A stretch of DNA of 64,000 bases from CBDFLS01 sp965249185 (GTDB lineage Bacteria; Chloroflexota; Dehalococcoidia; Lucifugimonadales; Australimonadaceae). Under the pieces are notes generated by a model that saw nothing but the letters and a program-made list of their open reading frames with translations, was not told where the DNA came from and did no database searches. Position numbers and translations under genes: made by a program. Each line of letters begins with the position of its first letter. Within the stretch, counting starts at the first letter, position 1. Positions 17,324 to 26,612 of this stretch are shown here, one piece after another. The DNA lies in NCBI GenBank assembly GCA_965249185.1, contig CBDFLS010000002.1, forward strand, positions 1,240,001 through 1,304,000, read 5' to 3'.

Positions 17324-17326
17324 CAG

Positions 17327-20233
17327 ATGCCACGTCAGACGGAGCCGAACGCCAACAACGCTCTGGGCAGTCTACTTCAGGACATGCTGCCCCGCAGCCA
17401 AGTGCGCTCCGAGAACACGCAGGCCATCTCCGGCCAGCCTGGGCTGCGCCCCGACATCATCGTCACCGCGCCAGGACGATCGCCCGTGGTGGTCGAGGCC
17501 GAATACATGCCCGCCCGAACCGTCGAACCGGAGGCCAAGTCCCGCCTCGGGCTGGAGGTGGCTTCCAACGGGCGCATCATCGAATCTGCCATCGCCCTCC
17601 GCTATGAAGACGCGATTGGCGAAGCCCACGACCTGCGTACCGCCCTGTCCTCGGCCCGGCTGTCCTACTGTGTCTTCACTGAAGAGACTGGAGGCATGAG
17701 ACGTTTCCCAGAGTCGGGATGGCTCGACGGCTCCCTTGAGGACTTGGCTGACATGGTTCGCCTGGTATCCGTCCCGCAGCGCGCAGTCAATCAAGCCGCC
17801 ACCACGCTGGAAGAGAGTATCGAAGGCACAGCAAAGTTCCTGGACGAGCTGAACGAGACCCGTTCCGGCATCACCATGGCTATAGCTCGGCTGTTGGGGA
17901 TGTCCAACGTGCCCCAGACCAGACGCATGGCCTGCGCCATCATCGCCAACGCCCTGGTCTTCCACGAACACATCGCCGGGATGCATGCGGAAGTCAAGCC
18001 CCTGTCCAAGGTGTGCGGCGACGGTGTGGACAACCCCCAAGGTGAGGTGCTGGCCGCCTGGGACGATATACTGAGCATCAACTACTGGGCTATTTTCGCC
18101 ATTGCCAAGGACATTCTGGAGCAGTTGCCTTCGGGTGATGCAGCAAACATCCTGCGACGGCTGAGACACACCGCCCAGTCGGTCAATGCGACGGGCGTGG
18201 ACAACGCCCACGATCTGACCGGGCGCATCTTTCAGCGCCTCATCGCTGACCGCAAGTACCTGGCCACCTTCTACACGCTGCCAGCGTCTGCGGCGCTCCT
18301 GGCCCGGCTGGCCGTAGCAAAGATGGAGGACGTGGACTGGTCCAACGCCGAGGCCATCGGCAGGCTGCGGATTGCCGATTTCGCCTGCGGGACCGGCGCA
18401 CTGCTCTCGGCGGTGTACGAGCAAGTGGCCGCCCGCCAAGAGCGGGCCGGGGGCGACCCCTCCAGCCTACATAGAGTGATGATGGAAGAGGTGCTCTACG
18501 GCTGCGACGTCATGCCCTCGGCAGTCCACATCACTGGATCGACGCTTTCAGGGGTGGAGCCATCTGTCCTCTTCGACAGCTCTCACCTGTACACCATGCC
18601 CTACGGACGGATGAAGGACGACAGCGTGATGATCGGCTCCTTGGAGCTGCTCCAGTCCTCGAACGTACTGACGCTGTTCAACACCAGCGATCCCGCAATG
18701 CGCACCGGCAGCGCGGGCGAGGAGACGGCTGCCCAGATACGCGCTGAGATACCCGACAAGAGCTACGACATGGTGATAATGAACCCGCCCTTTACCCGGA
18801 ATGTGACTCGTGAAGGCGCATATGCTGACACAATAGCCGCAGCCTTCGCAGCATTCGGGGCAAGTGACGCAGACCAAAGGCAGATGGCAAAGCGAATGGA
18901 AGTCCTGAAGAAGGATACCTGCTATCACGGCAACGCGGGCATTGCTTCCGCCTTTGCGGCACTGGCACATAAGAAGATCAAGCCCGGAGGCGTTCTGGCC
19001 CTGGTGCTCCCCATATCCGCCACTGTCGGCTTGGCTTGGCAAGGTTTCCGCAAAATGCTTGCAGACCACTACACAGGACTGACCCTGCTGACCATAGCCG
19101 CTGCGGACAATGATGACCTCTCATTCTCCTCGGACACTGGTATGGCTGAGTGCCTTGTGGTTGCCCGAAAGCTAAAGCCAAACGAAACGCCCCAAGACCG
19201 GACGCGCTTCACATCCCTGAGGAACAGGCCACAGGGATTCGCCCACGCAAGCTCGCTGGCGGCCGGGCTGCTGGACGGCAACCGAGTCAGGCGCATTGAG
19301 GACGGGCCTTACGGAGCTACACCTTTGACAGTAGGAGGGGAGTTGGCCGGCGGGACCGTAACCACCCCTCGCAGCGAGGACGGAGAGAGCTGGGGCGCAG
19401 TGCGTCTATCCGACTACTCTCTGGCCCAGACGGCCTACGCCCTGGCCGAATCAAAGTTGTGGCTCCCCGGCAGCGCGTCCTCAGTTGAGTTGAAGATAGC
19501 CCTTCTCAACCAGTTAGGTAACCTTGGGACTTACCATCTCGATGTTATAGGCCCGGCCCCGCGAGGACCCTTCAGTAAGGTAGCCCCTAGTCCTACGGCA
19601 ACCTACCCTTCCTTGTGGAATCATAATGCTCAGAATGAGACTAGGATGGTTTGTGCTCCCGATTCCCAGCTTCAGGTCAGGCAGGGGATGGAGGAGAAAG
19701 CCGCCCATGTTTGGGCTACCGCCAGCCGCGCTCACCTGAACTTGGACTTCAGGTTCAACTCGCAGCCTCTGACAGCCGCATTTACGGAGCTAGCTAGCTT
19801 AGGTGGTCGGGCTTGGCCCAACGTCACATTTAGTGACAAACGATTTGACTACGCTTTTGTAGCTTGGGCAAACTGCACATTGGGGCTGTTGTGTTCTTGG
19901 TGGCATTCCAATCGCCAAGTTGCCGGGCGCGGAACGACTACAATCACGGCGGCTCCATCCATGCCTATGCTGGATCTCAGTGCCCTCACGGACGAACAAC
20001 TCCGCACGACAGAGGCTATCTTCGACGAATTCCGGGACAGAGAGTTGAAGCCGGCCTACCTCGCGGACGCAGACCCCAACCGCGCACTCCTGGATCGCCG
20101 CGTCGTCTGTGACCTCCTGGGGTCCGACGAGGAAGTCTACGCCGCTGTCCGCCGCCTAGCGGCCAAGTGGTGCGCCGAGCCATCCGTGCATGGAGGCAAG
20201 GCTCGCCCTGAAGGAGCAACGCTGGTTATTTGA
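17327..20233 (+). CDS. N6-adenine DNA methyltransferase with N-terminal nuclease-like domain
   Basis: A 968-residue protein. An N-terminal PD-(D/E)xK-like pattern is visible (P42-D43, then V-V-V-E57-A-E59). A helical region follows, then DLTGRIFQRLIADRKYLATF, and an adenine-N6 methyltransferase core with SAM motif I DFACGTGALL (D351) and catalytic motif IV NPPF (486-489). The C-terminal 400 residues may include target recognition. The architecture resembles type IIG restriction-modification or large defence methyltransferases (BREX/DISARM type), but I cannot assign a subtype. The nuclease gene begins 56 bp later, so they probably act together. Confidence 0.85.
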   Translation: MPRQTEPNANNALGSLLQDMLPRSQVRSENTQAISGQPGLRPDIIVTAPGRSPVVVEAEYMPARTVEPEAKSRLGLEVASNGRIIESAIALRYEDAIGEAHDLRTALSSARLSYCVFTEETGGMRRFPESGWLDGSLEDLADMVRLVSVPQRAVNQAATTLEESIEGTAKFLDELNETRSGITMAIARLLGMSNVPQTRRMACAIIANALVFHEHIAGMHAEVKPLSKVCGDGVDNPQGEVLAAWDDILSINYWAIFAIAKDILEQLPSGDAANILRRLRHTAQSVNATGVDNAHDLTGRIFQRLIADRKYLATFYTLPASAALLARLAVAKMEDVDWSNAEAIGRLRIADFACGTGALLSAVYEQVAARQERAGGDPSSLHRVMMEEVLYGCDVMPSAVHITGSTLSGVEPSVLFDSSHLYTMPYGRMKDDSVMIGSLELLQSSNVLTLFNTSDPAMRTGSAGEETAAQIRAEIPDKSYDMVIMNPPFTRNVTREGAYADTIAAAFAAFGASDADQRQMAKRMEVLKKDTCYHGNAGIASAFAALAHKKIKPGGVLALVLPISATVGLAWQGFRKMLADHYTGLTLLTIAAADNDDLSFSSDTGMAECLVVARKLKPNETPQDRTRFTSLRNRPQGFAHASSLAAGLLDGNRVRRIEDGPYGATPLTVGGELAGGTVTTPRSEDGESWGAVRLSDYSLAQTAYALAESKLWLPGSASSVELKIALLNQLGNLGTYHLDVIGPAPRGPFSKVAPSPTATYPSLWNHNAQNETRMVCAPDSQLQVRQGMEEKAAHVWATASRAHLNLDFRFNSQPLTAAFTELASLGGRAWPNVTFSDKRFDYAFVAWANCTLGLLCSWWHSNRQVAGRGTTTITAAPSMPMLDLSALTDEQLRTTEAIFDEFRDRELKPAYLADADPNRALLDRRVVCDLLGSDEEVYAAVRRLAAKWCAEPSVHGGKARPEGATLVI

Positions 20234-20289
20234 CCCCTGGTGGCTAAGCCAAGCATTGATTGCTGACTCACTAGGTCAGGTGGTATGGC

Positions 20290-22203
20290 ATGGGCAGCGA
20301 CTCACTTACACACCGGGATGACGGTTCCAGTATTGCGGTCCCCGTTTCCCGCGACGATTGGCGCCAGTGGGTAAGCGCAGGACGAACCCGAAACTGGATG
20401 CTGGACGATCCGCTCATAGATTGGCTGCAACTGTACGGTGAAAGTCGCGACTACATACCGAAGAAGGAGTTGACGGACTATAACAAGGACCTGGACTTCC
20501 TGGAATTCCTTTTGGATCGAGGCAGGGAATTCGAGGCTGGAGTGATACAGCTGTTGCAAGAGCGGTTCGAAGTGACGACAGTCGCCCAAGACTATAGAGA
20601 AATCAGCAGGCTCGATAAAGCTGAAGAGACCTTTGAAGCGATGAGGCGAGGTGCGCCCATCATCTATCAGGCCGTGCTGTGGGACGCTCACAACATGAAC
20701 TACGGCTCACCTGACTTCCTGGTGAGAAGTGATGTCCTGCACTTGATGTTCCCAGAGTCCATATCGGAACAAGAAGCGGCGACTCCGGCTGCCGACCTGG
20801 GAGACAACCCGTGGCACTACCGTGTGGTGGACACCAAGTTTACAACGCTACATCTGAACGCTAAGGGCACGGAGCTGACCAACGAGGGCAGCGCACCGGC
20901 ATATAAGGCGCAGCTCTATATCTACAACCGGATGCTGGGCCGCCTGCAGGGTTTTGAACCTCCCGAATCGTATTTGCTGGGCCGCGGTTGGCAACAGACG
21001 CAAAGTGGCACCACTTATCGTGGTCGTAATGCAATGGAACGATTGGGGCCAGTTCCTCAGAATGGAACTGTCGCCAACAGAGTCCCAATCGGCGACGCTG
21101 TTGAGGAAGCCCTCTGCTGGGTGCGTCGAGTTCGCACTGAGGGAAAAGATTGGCAGCTTCTACCGGAGCCATCGGTGCCAGAACTCTATCCCAATATGAG
21201 TAATGCCGACGACGGCGATATGATGTTGGAAAGTAGACCGGCCGAGCTTGAACCCGGCCCTGAAGAGGGTGAACAGGACAGCAAGTGGATTGGTGTCAAA
21301 AAATGGTTGGCCCATGAGCTGAAAGAGCTGACCCAATTGTGGCAAGTGGGAGTCGGCGGACGAAGAAAGGCCCACGCGGATGGATGGTACCGCTGGGACC
21401 AATCCGGCCTGACAACAGGGGTTCTGGGCGTCAGCGGGTCCAAAAACCAGCCTACTCTCCAGCAGATCTTGTCGGTGAACGTCGATGCTGGTTCCCCAGT
21501 TCATCCTATGCGAATAGAGAAGACCAGGGACGAATGGCACGCTACGCCCGGTGTTGAGTTTTATGTGGACTTCGAGTTCTGCAGCGACTTGAACGATGAC
21601 TTTTCTAAACTGCCGGAGAAGGGCGGGCAGCCCCTGATCTTTATGATTGGCTGCGGACATGTGGAAAATGGCGAATGGCAGTTTGAGTCCTTCCTCGCTG
21701 ATAGCCTGACCGAAAAGGAGGAGCTACGCGTTGTTCAAGAGTGGGTAGTGCATATGTCTACTGTCCGAGGTCGGCTCGACCCTGCGAATGGCAAGCCACG
21801 CATCTTCCACTGGTCCCACGCTGAACCGACCCAGCTGGAAAACGCATACAACTCCGCTAGGGTAAGGCACAGCCAGTACGCCAATTGGCCGGAACTCGGC
21901 TGGTACGACTTCTTGACCAAGGTAATGCGAGAGGAGCCGGTGGTGGTTCGCGGTGCTCTGGGCTTTGGCTTGAAAGCGGTTGCCAACGCCTTGCACTCCC
22001 ATGGGCTCATCGAAACCGACTGGGCCGATAGCCCCATAGATGGTCTCGGAGCGATGGTAGGAGCATGGCGTTGCGACGAGGATGCGCGGAAGAAGGGCCT
22101 GCCGATGACTGATCTGCCGCTGATGGGTGAGATTGCCCGCTACAACGAGGTTGACTGCAAAGTAATGATGGAGATCGTCGGATACTTGAGGGCGAACCAT
22201 TAA
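20290..22203 (+). CDS. RecB-like nuclease with C-terminal RNase H-like exonuclease domain (TM0106-like)
   Basis: 637 residues. The N-terminal half carries a RecB/Cas4-type PD-(D/E)xK pattern: REFEAGVIQLL helix, GSPDFLVRSD (D142), RVVDTKF (D181, K183) and AQLYIYNRML (Q208). The C-terminal half has an RNase H-like DEDD pattern: FYVDFEF (D427, E429) and YNEVDCKVMMEIV (D622). Two-domain proteins of this kind are known as the TM0106 family of predicted RecB nucleases. Position directly after the methyltransferase suggests a restriction partner or DNA-repair/defence effector. Intact. Confidence 0.8.
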   Translation: MGSDSLTHRDDGSSIAVPVSRDDWRQWVSAGRTRNWMLDDPLIDWLQLYGESRDYIPKKELTDYNKDLDFLEFLLDRGREFEAGVIQLLQERFEVTTVAQDYREISRLDKAEETFEAMRRGAPIIYQAVLWDAHNMNYGSPDFLVRSDVLHLMFPESISEQEAATPAADLGDNPWHYRVVDTKFTTLHLNAKGTELTNEGSAPAYKAQLYIYNRMLGRLQGFEPPESYLLGRGWQQTQSGTTYRGRNAMERLGPVPQNGTVANRVPIGDAVEEALCWVRRVRTEGKDWQLLPEPSVPELYPNMSNADDGDMMLESRPAELEPGPEEGEQDSKWIGVKKWLAHELKELTQLWQVGVGGRRKAHADGWYRWDQSGLTTGVLGVSGSKNQPTLQQILSVNVDAGSPVHPMRIEKTRDEWHATPGVEFYVDFEFCSDLNDDFSKLPEKGGQPLIFMIGCGHVENGEWQFESFLADSLTEKEELRVVQEWVVHMSTVRGRLDPANGKPRIFHWSHAEPTQLENAYNSARVRHSQYANWPELGWYDFLTKVMREEPVVVRGALGFGLKAVANALHSHGLIETDWADSPIDGLGAMVGAWRCDEDARKKGLPMTDLPLMGEIARYNEVDCKVMMEIVGYLRANH

Positions 22204-22483
22204 TGGGTAGCACAGCGTGTCTCGGTCTATGGCGACGCAAGCTTCGGCTTTGGGAAGAACCTCTACCCCGTCTCACAATGCGACCCGTACGCTTCGGCAC
22301 CACTTAACTCGCGATGTGAGTTACAACTACAGCCGGTAACGACAACGCAAACCGGTATGCGAGCGCTCGGTGAGAGGGAGTGGTTTATATTGCAGATGCA
22401 TGAGGCCCAACCCACCGCTGCGGCCCATAAAGGGAGATGGTGATTGCTAGTGAGATGGCGACACTTAAATGAGGAGAGCATTC
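22204..22483. other. Intergenic region before the RiPP cluster
   Basis: 280 bp with no gene. It probably holds the promoter of the RiPP cluster, but no convincing -35/-10 pair stands out. Confidence 0.4.
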
Positions 22484-22621
22484 ATGCCTGCTAACGTGCC
22501 GTTCCTGGCGAAGTTCGCAAAGCGCCCCAAAGAGGCGTCAGGGTCTAAGTCGAGCAACGAAGTTCAGAATAAGGGGACTATCTCAACAAGGGTCGCCCGT
22601 GAAACGACTGATGACCGCTGA
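22484..22621 (+). CDS. Putative graspetide precursor peptide (45 aa)
   Basis: ATG 22484 follows GAGGAG by 7 bp and opens a 45-codon frame. The N-terminal leader contains VPFLAKFAKRP (residues 5-15), which closely resembles the PFFARFL leader motif that microviridin-type ATP-grasp ligases recognise. The C-terminal end (TISTRVARETTDDR, residues 32-45) is rich in Thr/Ser donors and Glu/Asp acceptors needed for ester crosslinks. The frame ends 23 bp inside the ATP-grasp gene, implying translational coupling. Because of its size it is easily missed. The motif is seen directly; product chemistry is inferred. Confidence 0.7.
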   Translation: MPANVPFLAKFAKRPKEASGSKSSNEVQNKGTISTRVARETTDDR

Positions 22622-23564
22622 CACGGTGCTTCTTGTGACGGCCTCCTATGACCCGGCCCCCAGGTACGTAGGTGCAGCTTTGGAGCGTCGTGACGTTCCA
22701 TTCTTCAGGCTTGACACCGATCGGTTTCCCTCTGAGGTTCGTGCAAGTTTCGATCCCTCGGAGGGGCTTACAATCTCCGATGGAGCGCGGAGCATTTCAG
22801 GTAAGGAGATCAAGTCCGTCTGGTATCGGCGTCACGTTGATCCGAACTTGCCTGACGACCTCGACTCGGGCACTCGCGAGTTCTGCAGGCGGGAGGCGCG
22901 CATGTTCCTGGAGGGGACCCTAGCAGCATTGCCAACGCAACGTTGGTTAAGCTCTCCTCAGGCTATCTGGCGCGCAGAACGGAAGCCCTATCAACTTGCG
23001 GTGGCTGCCCAGCTAGGCTTCACGCTGCCATATACAATCGTGACGAATGACCAGGCAGCCGTACGGGGATTTGCCCAGGAACGCCGGCTCGTGGCCAAGG
23101 CAGTGAGTTCAGGCTACATTGTGGGTTCCGATGGAAACCAGGCGGTTTTCACCAGCGCCCTGGCTCCGACTGATCTTGAAGACCTTGATGGATTGGTGCT
23201 CGCTCCAGTCACCTTCCAAGAGAACGTGGAGAAATCCTCGGACATCCGCGTGACGGTGGTGGGGGAGGAGGTCTTCGCTGCCGAAATCATGTCCCAGGAC
23301 CGAGAGTCGAGCAAAGTGGATTGGCGGGCGACCGACGATCCTGACTTGGAGCATAGGACGCATGAGTTGCCCCCGGTACTCGCTCATCGCTGCCTACGTC
23401 TGGTATCTCGCCTAGGGCTCATATTTGGGGCAATAGACTTCGCACTCAAGCCGGACGGGACCTACGTGTTCTTTGAAATCAATCCAAACGGCGAGTGGCT
23501 CTGGCTCGAAGATCAACTTGGACTGCCCATCTCAGACAGAATCGCAGCATGGCTATGTGTGTAA
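22599..23564 (+). CDS. ATP-grasp peptide ligase of the MvdC/MvdD (graspetide synthetase) type
   Basis: 321 residues from GTG 22599 (ATG 22611 is possible). The order of motifs follows the microviridin ligase family: FRLDTDRFPSEV near residue 40, SVWYRRHVDPNLP, RAERKPYQLAVAAQLGFTLP, LVAKAVSSG for ATP binding, FQENVEKSSDIRVTVVG, and EINPNGEWLWLE with the metal-binding Glu and Asn near the end. Family enzymes use ATP to activate side-chain carboxylates and form ester or amide macrocycles in a precursor peptide. The start lies within the precursor ORF and the end overlaps the membrane protein gene, so the three form one operon. Confidence 0.88.
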   Translation: MKRLMTADTVLLVTASYDPAPRYVGAALERRDVPFFRLDTDRFPSEVRASFDPSEGLTISDGARSISGKEIKSVWYRRHVDPNLPDDLDSGTREFCRREARMFLEGTLAALPTQRWLSSPQAIWRAERKPYQLAVAAQLGFTLPYTIVTNDQAAVRGFAQERRLVAKAVSSGYIVGSDGNQAVFTSALAPTDLEDLDGLVLAPVTFQENVEKSSDIRVTVVGEEVFAAEIMSQDRESSKVDWRATDDPDLEHRTHELPPVLAHRCLRLVSRLGLIFGAIDFALKPDGTYVFFEINPNGEWLWLEDQLGLPISDRIAAWLCV

Positions 23565-24184
23565 GCCGCAAGCGAAGACTCTATGATCGAATACCGGACT
23601 GGATATGGCCGCACCTTGCCGGGCATGCGAAGCCTGCTCCCAAAGACCAGGATCGCTTCAGTGCTAAACACGCTGGAAGCCTAGCCGACGTAATCAGTAT
23701 CCTTCCATCTCGTTTAACCCAGGTGGAGGAACGTAATAAGGCCGTGGAGTCCAAGCTCGTCGCCATGCTCACCTTGACTTCTGTACTCTCTACAGCAGTC
23801 GCAGCCCTAGCTGCCGTCACGACGCTGGGTACGGTCAAGGAGGACGCCAGGTTCTTCGCATGGGTCGTTGCACTCCTAGTCTTCTATGCGGCCGTGCAGA
23901 TTCTGCGCTCACTATTGGTCACGGTAGCTGGCCTAAGGCGAAGATCGTACAAGCAGTTGTCTCCTGCTGACATCGTTCCACAAGACGGTGAGGCCAGCGA
24001 GGCGTATCGAGTCCGGCTGCTGAATCTCCAGGTGAACCACCTTTGTTGGAATGAATGGGTGGTTGACCAGAAGGTCAGCGATATGGCGGTGGCGCATACT
24101 GCCTTGAGGAACGCGTTGATTGGAATCTTCCTCCTTGTCGTGGTCGTGCTGGCACTCGTGATCGCTGCCGTTCATCTGGCATAG
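23549..24184 (+). CDS. Membrane protein of the RiPP cluster
   Basis: About 211 residues from ATG 23549 (or 23555), overlapping the ATP-grasp stop by up to 16 bp. A soluble N-terminus with a short amphipathic helix (SLADVISILPSRLTQVEERN) precedes two transmembrane helices (LTLTSVLSTAVAALAAVTTL and FFAWVVALLVFYAAVQIL), and a third helix ends the protein. It has no ATPase or peptidase motif, so it is not a typical ABC exporter. A role in export, self-protection or signalling is inferred only from operon position. Confidence 0.7.
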   Translation: MAMCVSRKRRLYDRIPDWIWPHLAGHAKPAPKDQDRFSAKHAGSLADVISILPSRLTQVEERNKAVESKLVAMLTLTSVLSTAVAALAAVTTLGTVKEDARFFAWVVALLVFYAAVQILRSLLVTVAGLRRRSYKQLSPADIVPQDGEASEAYRVRLLNLQVNHLCWNEWVVDQKVSDMAVAHTALRNALIGIFLLVVVVLALVIAAVHLA

Positions 24185-24510
24185 GGAGTAAATCTCCCTT
24201 TCTTCCGGCAGGTACTTGAATCTACCGGCCCAAGTGGTGCGGCTACGTGTGTCGGTGATCTCCTCTATCAGGTTGCAGTCATGGTCTTGCGGCCGGTTCC
24301 ATGTGTAATGTGATCCCGGAGCATCTCGCGACGTAGTCGGTTGGCCTAGCCAGTACAAGCTTTGTGCTGGCAGTATGACGTTGCGACATACTGGTTTCAT
24401 GGTGCTGGAACAATTGCCGGAACGAAAGTTGAGGCTATCTGGCAAGGGCATAGGCGCGGCAGCTAGACGTTCCTGCCCACCTTGGTTTTTTAGTCTGCTA
24501 GGGGATGGCT
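24185..24510. other. Non-coding stretch after the RiPP operon
   Basis: No gene or terminator with a clear T tract was recognised. Open frames here lack ribosome sites. Confidence 0.4.
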
Positions 24511-24712
24511 ATGGAGTTTGACTTCGGCCTTCTTGTCTTGGCGGCTTTGGTGGGAATGGTCATCAAGTTGGTTATCGGTTGGGATCCGTGGAAGTTGCTG
24601 GGCTCCTTAGCGGATCGTTGGCGAGATACCGTCCATCGTCGTTGGTGAAGTGGCCGGAGTTTTCGCTGGGTCGATCCTGGGTTTCGCAACGAGCCTGTTT
24701 AAGGGTAGGTAG
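24511..24712 (+). pseudogene. Small membrane protein gene, apparently frameshifted
   Basis: ATG 24511 follows AGGGG by 6 bp and encodes a hydrophobic segment (FGLLVLAALVGMVIKLVIGW) with a stop at 24646. The overlapping +1 frame continues with GEIPSIVVGEVAGVFAGSIL and GFATSLFKGR, ending at 24712. Together they resemble one small two-helix membrane protein of about 65 residues broken by an indel near 24620. Family unknown. Confidence 0.4.
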
Positions 24713-24849
24713 GTCGAACTCCCTGGGACGGTTCCTTGATTGGACCGCATCGCGGCCTTTTCCAGGAAACCTGGTACTAATGCGTCCTACGGGATGGAGA
24801 GGAGTATACGTGGCCCAGTGGGTTGATCCTACACCAAAAGCCGGAACCT

Positions 24850-24895
24850 CAGCGTGAAAGTTCTTGATTTTGTCAAGTCTGGTGGGCCTGACTTG
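24850..24895 (+). pseudogene. Scrap matching the 3' end of the serine recombinase gene
   Basis: The sequence encodes VKVLDFVKSGGPDLT. At the DNA level agttcttgatttngtcaag is shared with the 3' end of the recombinase at 6943-8526 (reverse strand there). It is probably the tail of a lost relative. Confidence 0.35.
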
Positions 24896-25195
24896 ACGGT
24901 AGACAGTACCATTTTTGAATTGTGGGTGGCCCTGCGAGCTTCTCAGACCCAGCAACTTGATCCTGATGGGAGGATCAGAGTAAGTAGCGTCAATCTCAAC
25001 ACATAGCGTACAGATGGTCATCGTTGTTGCCCACCTAGAGGATGTACCCAACAAGCAAATGCCAGGGACGATGCCGTAGTGGGCGGCCATCTCTTGGACT
25101 TGGTAGACCACCACTGCTAACCTGAGCGGTCAACCCGCCGTCGAACGGGAGGCCAACGAAGGGAAAGGCTGATACCCCGTTTCTCGGCAGTGAAG

Positions 25196-25297
25196 AGGTT
25201 GCGTCAATAGGTGTGTAAACGTTATCAGGCGACGACCTCCTCTACCGTTGCCTCAGCGGCGATTCCATCGACATATTGGGCGCCTCCATAACTGCAT
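25196..25297 (-). mobile_element. Remnant end of an IS256-family element
   Basis: This stretch aligns by eye with the left end of the IS at 11532: it starts GAGGTTGCGTCAATAGG, then GTGTGTAAAC, and on the minus strand encodes the transposase C-terminus (GAQYVDGIAAEATVEEVVA and stop). The rest of the transposase is missing and no partner end was found. Confidence 0.8.
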
Positions 25298-26482
25298 TTT
25301 CTATAAGAGCGCTCTTGGCAAATTGCGTCGCACATTCCGGCCGTGGTCAAGAGATCTGATCTTGCTGTGGCACCGTGGGGGCCATCTTAACACCGTGAGT
25401 CAAAAGTGACGTCTCGGATGGCCTCGTAACGGGCTATTTTGTGGAGTTCTATGGGTCCATCGGCATTCACTTCCAGCAGGAGGACGGATTTTGCTCCGCT
25501 ACGCATGGCCAGGACGCCACGACACACGTTTGGGTCCAGCGACATGCCCTTTGGCTCGATGGTACGGGTCCATATCAGTTCCGGGGCTTCGGGGCTTGAG
25601 GCGTCGAAAAAGGCCATTGCTAAGCCTCCCATGTGTCCTACGAACAAGAGGTTGCCGTTTTCAACAGACACCCATCCAGCCGTGAAACCCTTGATGACCC
25701 CGGAGCCAATGTCGACACCCTCAGGCGGCACGAAACCCACTTCGAGGCGGGCCAGAGTCATTGGTGGGGGTTCCTTGCTCAAAATTCCCAGGCGGCTGCG
25801 GCTACCAAAGATTGTACTGGATACGCTAAGGACAAACCATCGCTCCCCAATGTCTTGACCCACGAGACTTTCGTTGACACCGGCAAACTCCCGCCACTCG
25901 GCAACAGGGTTACGAGGGTCGGCGATGTCTATGATGCCAAGATAATAGGGGACCATTGTGTTGTCGAGGATATATGCGTAGTGGCCGTCTAGGGCCAAGT
26001 CATGGCCTGCCTTGAACATGGGAACTTCGCCAATTAATTCGGGAATCGCCTCGGCGACCTGTCGTGGTTCCTCGACACTCAGGTCCACGATTTGGAAAGC
26101 TCCCAGGTGCTGTACATCGGCTCTCGATGTAAGGAGAAAAAGCAGCCCCTCATGCATCTCAAAGTCGAAAACAGGTGAATCTAAACTATAGCCTCTTAGG
26201 AACTCCAACCCATCACCAGTCAGCCGGAACAGGTCGAATCGGCCGGCAGTCTTAAGCAGGACCCGATTCCCATCCACTCTCAAGGAATGGTAGTCGGTGG
26301 CCAGAGGGTAACGGGCCACCTGCTCGGCACCGTCCACAACGGTGACTTGCTCTAAGCCCGAATCCACCGAAGGACACCGATGGACGGCGTGAGGACAGCG
26401 GAAGGGGGTGGGTGAGGGAGCTACAGGGGAGATGGCCTGGGGTCTTGGGGTAGATGGGAGGCCGGCGGCCGGTCTTCAGTCG

Positions 26483-26511
26483 CCGCATAGGGCCCCTAAG
26501 GCCCTATGCGG
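26483..26511. repeat. 12-bp perfect hairpin inside the IS1380 element
   Basis: CCGCATAGGGCC (26483-26494) and its complement (26500-26511) enclose CCTAA. It lies about 100 bp after the transposase stop and has no T tract. It may block read-through. Confidence 0.6.
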
Positions 26512-26612
26512 GAGTGCGATGCGCGGGATGGCGAGAGGATACGCAGCAGGGGACTCTCGCGACCGGGGTGGCGCGAGATTGCGGGGACGTTGGGTCAGTT
26601 GCCGGCTGGCCG

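Noticed and set aside
20298..20691. Minus-strand frames opposite the RecB-like nuclease
   Set aside because: No ribosome sites or domains; antisense shadows.
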